A DNA stretch of 64,000 nucleotides from Stenotrophomonas cyclobalanopsidis (GTDB lineage: Bacteria > Pseudomonadota > Gammaproteobacteria > Xanthomonadales > Xanthomonadaceae). Position 1 is the stretch's first letter. Every line of letters starts with the position of its first letter. Location of the stretch: NCBI RefSeq assembly GCF_008710035.1, contig NZ_VYKI01000006.1:1-64000 (forward strand), written 5' to 3'. The position numbers were made by a program, and so were the translations under genes. The notes under the pieces are model-generated. The model was not told where the DNA came from and made no database searches. It saw nothing but the letters and a program-made list of their open reading frames with translations. Below, piece by piece: positions 8,390-17,909 of this stretch.

Positions 8390-9028
8390 TTACTGCGGCT
8401 TGAAGTCGAACGGCACTTCAATGGAGCCCGGCACCGGCTGGCCGTTGCTCAGCGCGGGGCTGAAGCGCCAGCGGCGTACCGCCTCGGTAGCGGCGCGGTC
8501 CAGCTCGCGCGAGCCGCTGCGCTGGATCACGGTGATGTTGTTGGCATAGCCGGTGGCATCCACGTCCACCCGCACCACCACGCTGCCGGACTCGCCACGG
8601 CGCAGCGCGGCGGCCGGGTAGGTCGGGGGCGGCGACTGGTCCGCCACGGGCATCGGCTGGCTGTTGCCGGTGGCCGGGGCGGCCCCGCCCGGTGCGGCCG
8701 GGGCCGGTTCAATGCTGGCCGGCGGCGGCGGGGCGGTTTCCACCAGCTTCGGCGCGTCTTCCTGCACCGGTGCCGGCTTGGCATCGGGCATGTCGCTCGA
8801 GCCGGCCGCGGCGGGCAGGGGCTCGGGCAGCGGCTCGACCTGCGCAGTTTCCTGCGGGGTCTGCGTGGCCGGGTCATCGGCGCGGAAGAACTCCTTGTCG
8901 CGGCCGGTCAACCAGACCACCACGAACAGCAGCACACCCACGCCGAAGGCGATGCCGGCGATCTTCAGGGCGTTGCGCGGGATATGCACGGTGAGCGACT
9001 TGGCAGGCGATGAGCGGGGTGCAGACAT
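8390..9028 (-). CDS. Energy transducer TonB-like protein
   Basis: This 212-aa protein has a cytoplasmic N-terminus, one membrane segment (about 22-41), a Pro/Ala/Glu-rich periplasmic linker (about 55-130) and a C-terminal TonB domain (about 133-212) with PPTYPAAALRRGESGSVVV and RRWRFSPALSNG. The ATG at 9028 is preferred over a GTG at 9064. It lies 118 bp upstream of the paralogous TonB gene on the same strand. The two C-terminal domains are similar while the linkers differ, suggesting duplication followed by specialisation. Confidence 0.8.
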   Translation of the reverse strand: MSAPRSSPAKSLTVHIPRNALKIAGIAFGVGVLLFVVVWLTGRDKEFFRADDPATQTPQETAQVEPLPEPLPAAAGSSDMPDAKPAPVQEDAPKLVETAPPPPASIEPAPAAPGGAAPATGNSQPMPVADQSPPPTYPAAALRRGESGSVVVRVDVDATGYANNITVIQRSGSRELDRAATEAVRRWRFSPALSNGQPVPGSIEVPFDFKPQ

Positions 9029-9099
9029 GGACCGGACCAGCAGGGAGTGCCCCGATTCTGCCACGGCGCGAATGAACCGGGCGGCAGAAATCCGTATAA

Positions 9100-10422
<1,323 letters not shown>

Positions 10423-10427
10423 ACCCG

Positions 10428-10450
10428 GTAGCGCCGGGCCATGCCCGGCG
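10428..10450 (+). repeat. SMAG-type repeat
   Basis: GTAG followed by CGCCGGGCCATGCCCGGCG begins 6 bp after the serS stop. Confidence 0.8.
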
Positions 10451-10464
10451 TTTTTGGGGTGGGA

Positions 10465-10520
10465 CATCCATGCACGGCGTGGATCTACCGTCTGCAGTAG
10501 ATCCACGCCATGCGTGGATG
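10465..10520. repeat. Inverted SMAG dimer (CCACGC class)
   Basis: ATCCATGCACGGCGTGGAT ending in CTAC, then 8 bp, then GTAGATCCACGCCATGCGTGG. The sequence class matches the tandem array at 178-354. It begins 43 bp after the serS stop. Confidence 0.75.
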
Positions 10521-10530
10521 AGCCTCGCGA

Positions 10531-10881
10531 TCACCCCACAACCCGAACCTTCTCCAACGGCACCCACCCGGGCTCGCCCGTCTCCGGCACGCACCACGCC
10601 CAGCCATTGAGCGTGCGCTCCCCGCGCAATATCTGCCCCGGATCCACATCCAGCTCGCGCGCGCAGTAATCCTCCGTGGCAAACGCGCCACCCTGCGCAT
10701 CGCGCTCGATCACCGGCGCCGGCACGAACCCTGGTTCCTGCCCCTCGGCCTGGCACAGAAACCAGTCCTCCCAGCCCTCAGGGCCCTCATAACGCTCGCC
10801 CACCACCAGTGCCTGCCCACGGCGCAGGGTGATCGGGTGCGGAAACTCGCTGCGGTGCGCAGCCATCACGATGTAGTCCAT
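10531..10881 (-). CDS. SH3-domain-like ligand-binding protein
   Basis: This 116-aa acidic, Trp-rich protein has two repeats resembling variant SH3 domains: about 15-60 (LVVGERYEGPEGWEDWFLC) and about 68-115 (ELDVDPGQILRGERTLNGWAW ending in GWVPLEKV). No signal peptide is seen, so it is probably cytoplasmic. Similar small proteins are widespread and usually annotated as ligand-binding SH3; the function is not known. It faces serS and may be transcribed alone. Confidence 0.6.
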   Translation of the reverse strand: MDYIVMAAHRSEFPHPITLRRGQALVVGERYEGPEGWEDWFLCQAEGQEPGFVPAPVIERDAQGGAFATEDYCARELDVDPGQILRGERTLNGWAWCVPETGEPGWVPLEKVRVVG

Positions 10882-10907
10882 GTCCCCAGCCTACCGGCCC
10901 CGCACAA

Positions 10908-10937
10908 CAAAAAACGGCCCCGCAAAGCGGAGCCGTT
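10908..10937 (-). terminator. Rho-independent terminator of azoR
   Basis: The stem AACGGCTCCGC / GCGGGGCCGTT (one mismatch) with a TTT loop is followed on the minus strand by TTTTTTG. It lies about 95 bp past the azoR stop and just ahead of the SH3-like gene's start. Confidence 0.85.
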
Positions 10938-11032
10938 GGGGTGGGCCGGGATGGGGGAGGGAGGGGCTCCCGGCCCGCAGTCAGCGCCCCCGACGAGGAG
11001 GGGGGACGGCGCCGATTGCTGGAACGCAGTAC

Positions 11033-11617
11033 TTACGCAGCCACTTCTTCGGCAGCGTGCGACGGCAGGGCCGACAGCGCGCCGGCAATGGCGTCTTCGC
11101 GGTGCTTCGGCGAGTAGGCGATGCCCTCGGCACGGACGAACTCAACGTTGTTGATGCCCATGAAGGCGAACACCTGGCGCAGGAAGGGCTCCTGGAAGTC
11201 GGCCGGCGAATCGGTGTAGATGCCGCCACGGGCGCTCACCACGATCACGCGCTTGCCACCGGCCAGGCCCACCGGGCCGTTCTCGGTGTACTTGAAGGTG
11301 CGTCCGGCCACGGCAACGCGGTCGATCCAGGCCTTCAGGGTGGACGGGATGCTGAAGTTGTACATCGGCGCGCCGATGACCAGGATGTCGGCGGCCAGGA
11401 ACTGCTGCATCACCTGTTCAGCATCGGTCGCCTCGGCGGCATCGACACCGGCCAGCGAGCTGCTGCGCAGATGAGGTACCGGATTGGCGTCAAGATCGCG
11501 ATAATCGACCTGCAGGCCGTCGATCTGGTTCTTGAACTGGGCGACCACGGCAGCGGTCAGCTGGCGGGACACGGAATTGTCGCCAAGCACGCTGGCGTCG
11601 AGATGCAGAAGCTTCAT
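11033..11617 (-). CDS. azoR: FMN-dependent NADH-azoreductase
   Basis: This 194-aa flavodoxin-fold enzyme reduces azo compounds and quinones with NADH. It has the N-terminal phosphate-binding loop (LHLDASVLGDNSVSR), the FMN-binding PMYNFSIPSTLKAWID segment (about 92-107) and the SARGGIY loop (about 136-142). The ATG at 11617 with AGGTGA upstream is preferred over the GTG at 11626. It is divergent from the LysR gene at 11744; the 126-bp gap probably holds the regulator's operator, as is common for LysR-azoR pairs. Confidence 0.9.
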   Translation of the reverse strand: MKLLHLDASVLGDNSVSRQLTAAVVAQFKNQIDGLQVDYRDLDANPVPHLRSSSLAGVDAAEATDAEQVMQQFLAADILVIGAPMYNFSIPSTLKAWIDRVAVAGRTFKYTENGPVGLAGGKRVIVVSARGGIYTDSPADFQEPFLRQVFAFMGINNVEFVRAEGIAYSPKHREDAIAGALSALPSHAAEEVAA

Positions 11618-11743
11618 GGCAGTCACCTATGTTCTGGAAGGGAGGGGCGGTGTTCGCCGCCGACGGAGAGAACGATAGGTTGTTGCACGGGCAGGATAAA
11701 GGTGGTTCAATGCCACGAATTGTTCTAGATATGGAACTCGGGT

Positions 11744-12736
11744 ATGCATGACCTGAATGACCTGTACTACTTCGCCATGGTCGTCGACCACGGCGGTTTC
11801 GCTGCCGCCGAACGCGCCCTGGGCATCCCCAAATCGCGCCTGAGCCGCCGTATCAGCCAGCTTGAGACCGACCTGGGCGTGCGCCTGCTGCAGCGCTCCA
11901 CGCGCCGCTTCGCCGTTACCGACGTCGGCACCAGCGTGCACCGCCATGCACAGACCATGCTCGCCGAGGCCCAGGCCGCGCGCGAAGTGGTCGACCGCCT
12001 CAGCGCCGAGCCGCGCGGCGTCGTGCGTGCCAGCGTGCCCGTGTCGCTGGCGCAGATGCAGCTGCCCAAGCTGCTGCCCAAGTTCCTTGAGCAGTACCCC
12101 AAGGTCCGCCTGCAGCTGAACATCAGCAACCGCCGCGTGGACATCATCAATGAAGGCTACGACGTGGCCCTGCGCGTGCGTTCGCGCCTGGATGACGACG
12201 GCAGCCTGGTGATGCGCAGCTTCGGCCAGGTGCAGGAACTGCTGGTCGCCAGCCCGAAGTACCTGGACCGCGCCGGCCGCCCGAAGGACCCGGAAGAACT
12301 GACCCAACACGTCACCCTCAGCATCAGCGAAGACGAAGCGCGCCAGCGCTGGGAACTGCATGGCCCGGAAGGCGAAGTGCGCCGGGTGGACCTGCAGCCG
12401 CGCGTGGCCGGCTTCGACTTCCCGCTGCTGCAGAGCATGGTGAAGGATGGTTTCGGCATCACCATGCTGCCGGAAACCGTCTGCGCCGAAGCCGTGCGCA
12501 ATGGCGAGCTGGAAGTGGTGCTGCCGGACTGGTCGCTGCCGCAGGGCGTGTGCCACGCCGTGTTCGCGTCGCGCCGCGGCCTGCTGCCGGCCGTGCGCGT
12601 CTTCATCGATTTCCTGGCCGAACACCTGCCGCCGCAGCTGGAGGCCTCGCGCCTGGATTGCGGTGGCGCCTGCGAGAAGGCCAAGGAGAAGATTAGGGCC
12701 AGCGCGCTGGGTGCGCTGGCGGTGGATGCGGGCTGA
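11744..12736 (+). CDS. LysR-family transcriptional regulator
   Basis: This 330-aa protein has a winged HTH at about 4-62 (LNDLYYFAMVVDHGGFAAAE, then PKSRLSRRISQLE) and a LysR substrate-binding domain from about 90 to 300. The C-terminal about 30 residues, rich in Ala/Lys, are extra. Divergent orientation and short spacing suggest that it controls azoR and itself, probably in response to electrophiles or quinones; this is inference from context. Confidence 0.85.
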   Translation: MHDLNDLYYFAMVVDHGGFAAAERALGIPKSRLSRRISQLETDLGVRLLQRSTRRFAVTDVGTSVHRHAQTMLAEAQAAREVVDRLSAEPRGVVRASVPVSLAQMQLPKLLPKFLEQYPKVRLQLNISNRRVDIINEGYDVALRVRSRLDDDGSLVMRSFGQVQELLVASPKYLDRAGRPKDPEELTQHVTLSISEDEARQRWELHGPEGEVRRVDLQPRVAGFDFPLLQSMVKDGFGITMLPETVCAEAVRNGELEVVLPDWSLPQGVCHAVFASRRGLLPAVRVFIDFLAEHLPPQLEASRLDCGGACEKAKEKIRASALGALAVDAG

Positions 12737-12766
12737 GGGTTGCCCCCTCAACACTGATCTCCGAAG

Positions 12767-12790
12767 GTAGCGCCGGGCCATGCCCGGCGT
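12767..12790 (+). repeat. SMAG-type repeat
   Basis: GTAG followed by CGCCGGGCCATGCCCGGCG, between the converging LysR and DUF4241-like genes. Confidence 0.8.
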
Positions 12791-12808
12791 TGCTGTTTCC
12801 GGCGTCCG

Positions 12809-13867
12809 TTACCTTCGCCCAAACAACCGCGTCCAGAAGCCAGGCCGTGACTGTGCAACTGTCTCAGGCTCGGCAATGCCCGGCGCCTCCAGCACGGCCA
12901 TCAGCTCCGCGCTGCGTGGCTTCTTCAGAAAGCGCGCATAGTCCTGATAGGTGGTCACCTTGCTCATGTGCAGGCGCTCGGGCATTGCCGGCAGCGCGGC
13001 GCCTTGCAGGAGCGCCCGCAATGCCTGCGGCCGGTCCAACCGAATCGCCTCGAACAGCGCGGTGCCGCCGCAGCCGGGCTCGATCTGGTTGGCCCGCTGT
13101 GGCGCATCCTTCAGCAGAGCGCGGAGCGCATCCGTGTCATTACGCTCGACGGCAGCCACCAACTGCGCCAATGTCTCGGCTTCCTCGGGCGCAAGACTGT
13201 CGCGATAGGCCTGGTCGGCAAGCTCACGCGCGTCGCGCCCATCACCGCCCTCAATGCACAGGAAATCAGTGACCAGTGCCACCGGGGCACCGGATGTATC
13301 CAGCGCCCAATAGCTGGGATAGACGCCATCGCCCCAGCCGCTGGTGAACACGACCAGGCCGTGTGGCGAATCCGGGCCCCATGGCCGGTACTCGGCGCCT
13401 TCATCCAGGCCGTCGTGGTCGATCAGCGCGTCGGACCACGCTTCGTTGCCCTGATCGATCAGCGCCAACAGCGCCTGCTGAGTATCGGTGTCCATGAAAC
13501 AACCGATGCCGGCGTCGACCGGGTAGCCAATGAAGCTGTCCTCGTCCAGCCCGGTCAGGTCCTGCGTGGTCCAGCGCGCCATCTGCCAGTGCAGGGCCGA
13601 TACCGTCAGTGCTTCGCGCGGTTTGAACCAGACCACGGCCAGCGCCGGGCGGCCGCTGTGCACGATGATCTCGACCGGATGCAGGCCCACCGGGGCGGTG
13701 TAGTCGGCCAGTGCTGGGGCCTCCGCCTGGACCAGCGGATCGCAGACCACCAGGTGCCCGCTGCTGACCGGCAGATGGCCGGCGAAACTACGGGTCAGGG
13801 CGACCGCTGCCAGCTGGGTGTCGTCCAGCAGGCAGGTGCGCAGGTTCGCCAGATCGAGGTGGGCCAT
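12809..13867 (-). CDS. DUF4241-like protein with an ankyrin-like tail
   Basis: This 352-aa protein has its first 220 residues resembling DUF4241, with the landmarks YPVDAGIGCFMD (about 133-144) and FTSGWGDGVYPSYW (about 192-205). Residues about 235-300 carry helical repeats (VAAVERNDTDALRALLKDAP, TALFEAIRLDRPQALRALL) that look like one to two ankyrin-type repeats. A basic tail follows. No signal peptide is seen. DUF4241 members occur in some toxin/immunity settings, but nothing here shows the role. The ATG at 13867 (MAHLDLAN) was chosen because the upstream extension is low-complexity. Confidence 0.6.
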   Translation of the reverse strand: MAHLDLANLRTCLLDDTQLAAVALTRSFAGHLPVSSGHLVVCDPLVQAEAPALADYTAPVGLHPVEIIVHSGRPALAVVWFKPREALTVSALHWQMARWTTQDLTGLDEDSFIGYPVDAGIGCFMDTDTQQALLALIDQGNEAWSDALIDHDGLDEGAEYRPWGPDSPHGLVVFTSGWGDGVYPSYWALDTSGAPVALVTDFLCIEGGDGRDARELADQAYRDSLAPEEAETLAQLVAAVERNDTDALRALLKDAPQRANQIEPGCGGTALFEAIRLDRPQALRALLQGAALPAMPERLHMSKVTTYQDYARFLKKPRSAELMAVLEAPGIAEPETVAQSRPGFWTRLFGRR

Positions 13868-13992
13868 GGCGGCTCCGGTTGCAGGTGATGCCCCACCGTG
13901 CCGGATGCGAGGGGCAGGGGCAAGGGTGGTCTTGGGCAAATGCGCTTCACGTGCGAGAATACGCCGCTGCCCGGGCAACCGGGACCCCGATT

Positions 13993-14082
13993 GGAGAGAT
14001 GGCCGAGCGGTTTAAGGCACCGGTCTTGAAAACCGGCGAAGGGTTAAACCTTCCGTGGGTTCGAATCCCACTCTCTCCGCCA
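13993..14082 (+). tRNA. tRNA-Ser(UGA)
   Basis: The 90-nt gene has the acceptor stem GGAGAGA/TCTCTCC, a D-loop with GCCGAGCGGTTTAAGGC, the anticodon loop CTTGAAA (anticodon TGA), a long class II variable arm, the T-loop GTTCGAATC and an encoded CCA. It reads serine UCA codons. Its 3' end marks the start of an AT-richer accessory segment, a classic integration position. Confidence 0.97.
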
Positions 14083-14120
14083 AGCCTCTTAAAAAGCTCT
14101 TAGAGATAGGGGCTTTTTTT
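14083..14120 (+). terminator. Terminator of tRNA-Ser
   Basis: AAGCCTCT pairs with AGGGGCTT (one G-T wobble) around a 22-nt loop and is followed by seven Ts, starting immediately after the tRNA CCA. Confidence 0.8.
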
Positions 14121-15304
14121 GTTGCATCGATTACTGTGTCGCACAGTTGCACCTTACTCAAAGTGGTCGATTCTGCGCGATCTACTGCCGAACTCAATCC
14201 CGGCACCTCGGATTGCATTCACATTGCGCGCTGGTGCATGCGAATGGAGCGCGGGAATCGTTCGGCCATGATCTCGCCATACATGAAGGTCATTTCCGTG
14301 CCGGTCATCCGCTCCACACGGTTTAGGCAAAGCAGTTCCCCCAATCGCTGAGCGGCGCCTATGGTTGCCTCCCGCGCTCTGATGCTGTGCCAAATGATCG
14401 GCCACGCTTAGATTGAGCTGCACGTTGTCGGCAACAGCCAGTGCGGGCGAACCGCGTGCGACTGAAGCTGGCTGAGCACCTAGGCGACGCAGCTGCGACG
14501 GCCTCCAGGCGGGTATTGGCTGCGCTGAAGCCGACGAGCCCATCGCAGGCGATCAAGGCTAGAGCGAAGTGTCCGATGAAAGCATGGACGCAAGCTGGGC
14601 GCGCTTGGTTGATGCGTAGGTACTGACCGTCGCACCTCGACGACTGACCGAGAGCAGGCGAACCTGCAATCAGACATGCAGCCAGACATGCTATGGATAG
14701 ATGGAACGAGTCGCGGCCCGCAGCAGCAAAGTCGACCTTGCTAAGTGCGGTCTCGGAACCTCAAGCCCCCCCGAGGGAAGGAGTCAGCCCACGCTGAGCA
14801 CCGCGTCATCACGACTTGGTAATATTCACGCAGTAGAGAGGCGACACCGACCAAGTTGAAGATAAGAAAGCCTTGGATGCCCTCGGGATCCGGAACAGGT
14901 TCGATTGCGGCAAGGACGCGGTATCGACCTGGTGCCAGATCAGGACCAGCAGTGTTGCCAGGCACAGCCGTTCCATGGGAATTTTTGTCCTCAGCCGGAT
15001 AAGTCTAGCAGTGGTGCCTAGCAGTTGGGCTGGGTGAACTCCAAGCCGAACGCTGATATGCGGCGAGGTCCTACCCTGTGCTGAAGCTACGAAATGCGGC
15101 GGCCCAACCGGTGAACGAATGCCGACGCAGGTGTCGTGATCCGGAGGAAGGGGGAGCGCTTGGAAATGGAAGCGCCTGAGCTGCGTAGGTCCCTGCAGTG
15201 ATTAGGCAAGCCCGCGAGGCCCCGGTGGTGGGCCGGAGAGCTGAGCGCGCGAGCTATGCGTGGTCGGCGCCGATCAAGAAGGTGACCCACCGGTACTCTA
15301 GTGG
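14121..15304. other. Gene-poor, apparently decayed accessory DNA
   Basis: I find no convincing gene in this stretch. Minus-strand frames carry short protein-like pieces without proper starts, for example about 57 codons at 14221-14408 containing RLGELLCLNRVERM and TFMYGEIMAERF. A GTG-started 74-codon ORF at 14741-14965 is weak. Codon use lacks the strong GC3 bias of the chromosome. Its position behind the tRNA suggests the eroded integrase end of a genomic island, but no integrase motif survives. Confidence 0.5.
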
Positions 15305-15333
15305 TTGCAAAAATCGTCACACTCCCTTAAGTA
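15305..15333 (+). promoter_or_regulatory. Candidate sigma-70 promoter for the ParB-like gene
   Basis: TTGCAA, a 17-bp spacer and TAAGTA lie 43 bp ahead of the ATG at 15376, and the local sequence is AT-rich. Inferred from the match to the consensus only. Confidence 0.4.
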
Positions 15334-15375
15334 TTGCAACTTGCCAAGTCCGGCAAAAGGAAGAGGGGGGAAGGC

Positions 15376-16689
15376 ATGGCTAAGCCGACAGACGCGCGGA
15401 TCAAGATCTCTGACATTTTTCTTGATAGTAAGAATCCGAGGCACAGCTCCATCGATAATGAGCCCGAAATAATCGATCATTTGGTAAAGAAGGAAAAGGT
15501 GCTTGCGCTTGCCCGGGAAATTGCGGTGCACGGAACCTCGCCGCTCGAGCGGCTGGCAGTGATTCCACATCCCGAGATCAAGGGAAAATATATCGTCCAA
15601 GAGGGGAACAGGCGGCTATGTTCTCTAAAACTTCTCCGAGATCCAGATCGAGCGCCGACTGCAAAAACGCGTGCCGCTTTTGAGCAGCTAAAGCTGGAGG
15701 CGCGGCTTTCTCCCTCTGTCGATGTCGTGATCTTCCCTGATCGTGTTTCCGCAAGATATTGGCTGAAGCTTCGGCATCTTGGAGGGCAAGGAGGTGCGGG
15801 CGTTCGGAACTGGGATGCTACTCAGAAGACTCGATTCGATGCTGAGGACTCTGGCACTAATCCAAATGCGCTCGCAGTCGATTTGCTTCAGTACGCGCAT
15901 GATTCTGGCATAATATCTGAGGGCGACCTTGAAAAAATTAAGGTAACCACTTTAACTCGTTATCTTTCCAATGCGGTGGTGCGTGATGCGCTTGGACTGG
16001 CGGATCGCTATAAGTTGGTATCGCTAGCAAAGCCTGATCAGTTTGACATCGCAGTGTCGACATTCTTGCGCGACGCTGCGCAGGAGGATTCGCCTATTTC
16101 GTCTCGTTCTAATAGGCAGGACAGGGAAGCCTACGCGGCCACTCTAAGGCAGCGGGGTGCGGCCGTAAAAGATAAGGTTGATAGGCCAGTTGTCCCGAGC
16201 GTCGCTGCAGCGAAGCAACGGCAGAGGAATAACCCAAATCCTGACTTTAGGCCAAAGATCGTGCCGGCGTCGTTTAAGGTTGTTCTGGAGAGTGCGGTGC
16301 TCAAACGGGTCTTTGACGAGCTGCGTCAGATCGACCCGGATCTGTCATTTGCTTCGGCGTATCTTTTTAGGGCGTTCTTGGAGCAGATCATCCATGACTA
16401 TGCCAAGGTCAATGGTGTTGGGGGAGGTGAGTTCCATTTTCTGGCTGGGAAATGCGAAAAGCATTTATCTGGAAATGCAGCTCTTCGGAGCGAGTTCGGT
16501 GAGCGTAAACTGGAGAGTATGCTAAAGCCGCTTAGGACCATGGCGAACGATAGGGAAAGTCGCATTTCGCCTGATACACTTGGTGCTTGGGTCCATGGGA
16601 GCATGATTCCTACAGGTGCGGAAATTAAGCGGCGCTGGGACACGCTTGAACCTGCGATCTATCTGCTTTGCCGTGGACTAAAGAAATAG
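15376..16689 (+). CDS. ParB/Srx-like domain protein with HEPN-like C-terminus
   Basis: This 437-aa protein uses the ATG at 15376 behind GAGGGGGGAAGG. Residues about 8-90 look like a ParB N-terminal domain: IKISDIFLDSKNPR, then the box EGNRRLCSLKLL (76-87), in which Glu and the two Arg are typical of nucleotide-binding ParB/sulfiredoxin folds. A helical middle region follows. Residues about 300-437 are helical, with FRAFLEQIIHDYAK and a late LGAWVHG (402-408, His407), resembling HEPN/DUF4145-type RNase-like domains. It is not a chromosomal ParB: it has no ParA partner, and its neighbour 46 bp downstream is a Dam methylase. GC is far lower than in flanking genes. I infer a two-gene accessory, possibly anti-phage, unit. 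Confidence 0.65.
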   Translation: MAKPTDARIKISDIFLDSKNPRHSSIDNEPEIIDHLVKKEKVLALAREIAVHGTSPLERLAVIPHPEIKGKYIVQEGNRRLCSLKLLRDPDRAPTAKTRAAFEQLKLEARLSPSVDVVIFPDRVSARYWLKLRHLGGQGGAGVRNWDATQKTRFDAEDSGTNPNALAVDLLQYAHDSGIISEGDLEKIKVTTLTRYLSNAVVRDALGLADRYKLVSLAKPDQFDIAVSTFLRDAAQEDSPISSRSNRQDREAYAATLRQRGAAVKDKVDRPVVPSVAAAKQRQRNNPNPDFRPKIVPASFKVVLESAVLKRVFDELRQIDPDLSFASAYLFRAFLEQIIHDYAKVNGVGGGEFHFLAGKCEKHLSGNAALRSEFGERKLESMLKPLRTMANDRESRISPDTLGAWVHGSMIPTGAEIKRRWDTLEPAIYLLCRGLKK

Positions 16690-16735
16690 TGGCCACAAAG
16701 GCTGAGGCGTAGTAAAATTTGTCCATGGAGGGACT

Positions 16736-17599
16736 ATGCCAGTGACCTATTCGCCGTTGCGCTACCCAGGGGGGAAGACGCAGTTGACCCCCTTTGTGGT
16801 GGATCTTTTGCGCGCAAACGATCTGTTCTATGGCTCTTACGCCGAGCCCTTTGCGGGTGGGTGCGGAGTTGCCCTGAAGCTGTTGATGGATGGATTTATG
16901 TCGGAGATTTATATCAATGATATTGATCCTGCCATTTATTCAATGTGGAATTCTGTAATAAATGAAACGGACGAGCTTTGCTCATTGATTGAGCGGACCC
17001 CAATAACGATTGCCGAATGGAGAAGGCAGCGAGCGATTCAAGATGGTGGTGGGGAGTCTTCACTCGAGCTTGGATTTTCAACTCTCTTCATGAATAGGAC
17101 TAATCGCTCTGGAATTCTGAAGGCGGGGGTCATTGGTGGATTTGATCAGCGTGGTGATTATCTTATAGACTGTAGATTCCATAAGGTTAATCTCATAAAA
17201 AAAATAAGAAGGATTGCGCTATATGCGGATCACATTCATTTGACTCAATTGGATGCAATTCAGTTCCTTAGGAAGGTTGTAAAGAAGATAAAAGGGAAGG
17301 CCTTGGTGAATATCGATCCTCCCTACTATAAAAAAGGCCCTGAGCTATACCGTAATTTCTACGGGCATGACGATCACGTGTTGCTCTCAAGGGAGATTGC
17401 GAAGCTGGGCCATCCGTGGATGGTGACCTACGATAACGCGCCTGAGATCCGTGAGATCTATGACGGATATCCGGCTTTGCGAAAGACATTGAGGTATTCT
17501 GCGCAGGTAAAGCGTATGGGCGTTGAGTTATTGATATTGGATCCGACGCTTAAGGCGCCTAGACGTGAACCTTCCAAGTCGGCTACTTCCGCCGCTTAG
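16736..17599 (+). CDS. Dam-type DNA adenine (N6) methyltransferase
   Basis: This 287-aa D12-class methylase has RYPGGKTQL (about 9-17), the SAM-binding EPFAGGCGVA (about 37-46) and the catalytic DPPYY (194-198), in the family's normal order and length. It is expected to methylate adenine in a short site; the specificity cannot be read from sequence. The start ATG at 16736 has GGAGGG upstream. It is probably co-transcribed with the ParB-like gene. It shares the AT-rich codon use of that gene, unlike the chromosome, indicating horizontal acquisition. Confidence 0.88.
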   Translation: MPVTYSPLRYPGGKTQLTPFVVDLLRANDLFYGSYAEPFAGGCGVALKLLMDGFMSEIYINDIDPAIYSMWNSVINETDELCSLIERTPITIAEWRRQRAIQDGGGESSLELGFSTLFMNRTNRSGILKAGVIGGFDQRGDYLIDCRFHKVNLIKKIRRIALYADHIHLTQLDAIQFLRKVVKKIKGKALVNIDPPYYKKGPELYRNFYGHDDHVLLSREIAKLGHPWMVTYDNAPEIREIYDGYPALRKTLRYSAQVKRMGVELLILDPTLKAPRREPSKSATSAA

Positions 17600-17620
17600 C
17601 GGTTTTCGGAGGGGGGGATT

Positions 17621-17643
17621 GCGAATCTCTCCCTCGGCGTCAC
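17621..17643 (+). other. Possible degenerate attachment-site remnant
   Basis: The sequence GCGAATCTCTCCCTCGGCG loosely echoes the 3' end of tRNA-Ser (CGAATCCCACTCTCTCCGC). Only CGAATC and CTCC are clearly shared, so this is weak evidence for the right end of the insert. It lies where base composition returns to the chromosomal type. Confidence 0.2.
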
Positions 17644-17663
17644 CATTGACTTTCGCCTGTCAG

Positions 17664-17858
17664 CTGCGTATATCGCCCGACGTCCGAGGCGCAGGCCTGG
17701 GTCGGCAGCTGTATGAGCATGCTCTTGCGCAGCAGAAGCCTGTGACCTCCGATGCGAATGCGCGGTACGCCAAGGCCGTCGTGTTCTACATTCGCATTGG
17801 TTTTGTTGGGGCCGGCCGTTTACCAGAGGGGCATGGTGGTCCCGTATCCTGTGATTAA
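17664..17858 (+). pseudogene. 3' remnant of a GNAT acetyltransferase gene
   Basis: About 64 codons encode the last third of a GNAT domain: SPDVRGAGLGRQLYEHALAQ (acetyl-CoA loop), then TSDANARYAKAVVFYIRIGF. The intact gene at 58477-58920 has the matching segment (VHGQGIGRQLIEHALAQ, NAQNAQALGFYLRMGF), so this is a truncated relative. The first two thirds are missing, and the frame upstream runs into the 3' end of the methylase gene. It probably marks the right edge of the inserted segment. Confidence 0.7.
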
Positions 17859-17909
17859 TCTGCGGAAAATCGGTTGAGCCACCCGTGTGCAGCTACGCGC
17901 TGCACGCGC

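Noticed and set aside
14012..14218. Minus-strand ORF containing AERVGFEPTEGLTLRRFSRPVP
   Set aside because: This is the well-known spurious translation of the antisense of a class II tRNA gene; it overlaps tRNA-Ser(UGA).
14741..14965. 74-aa minus-strand protein (GPDLAPGRYRVLAAIE...)
   Set aside because: GTG start without a ribosome site, no family, and decayed surroundings. It is kept only as part of the gene-poor stretch.
15376..17599. Chromosome or plasmid partition locus (ParAB)
   Set aside because: There is only a ParB-like N-terminal box, with no ParA ATPase, no parS-like sites seen, and a methylase as partner.
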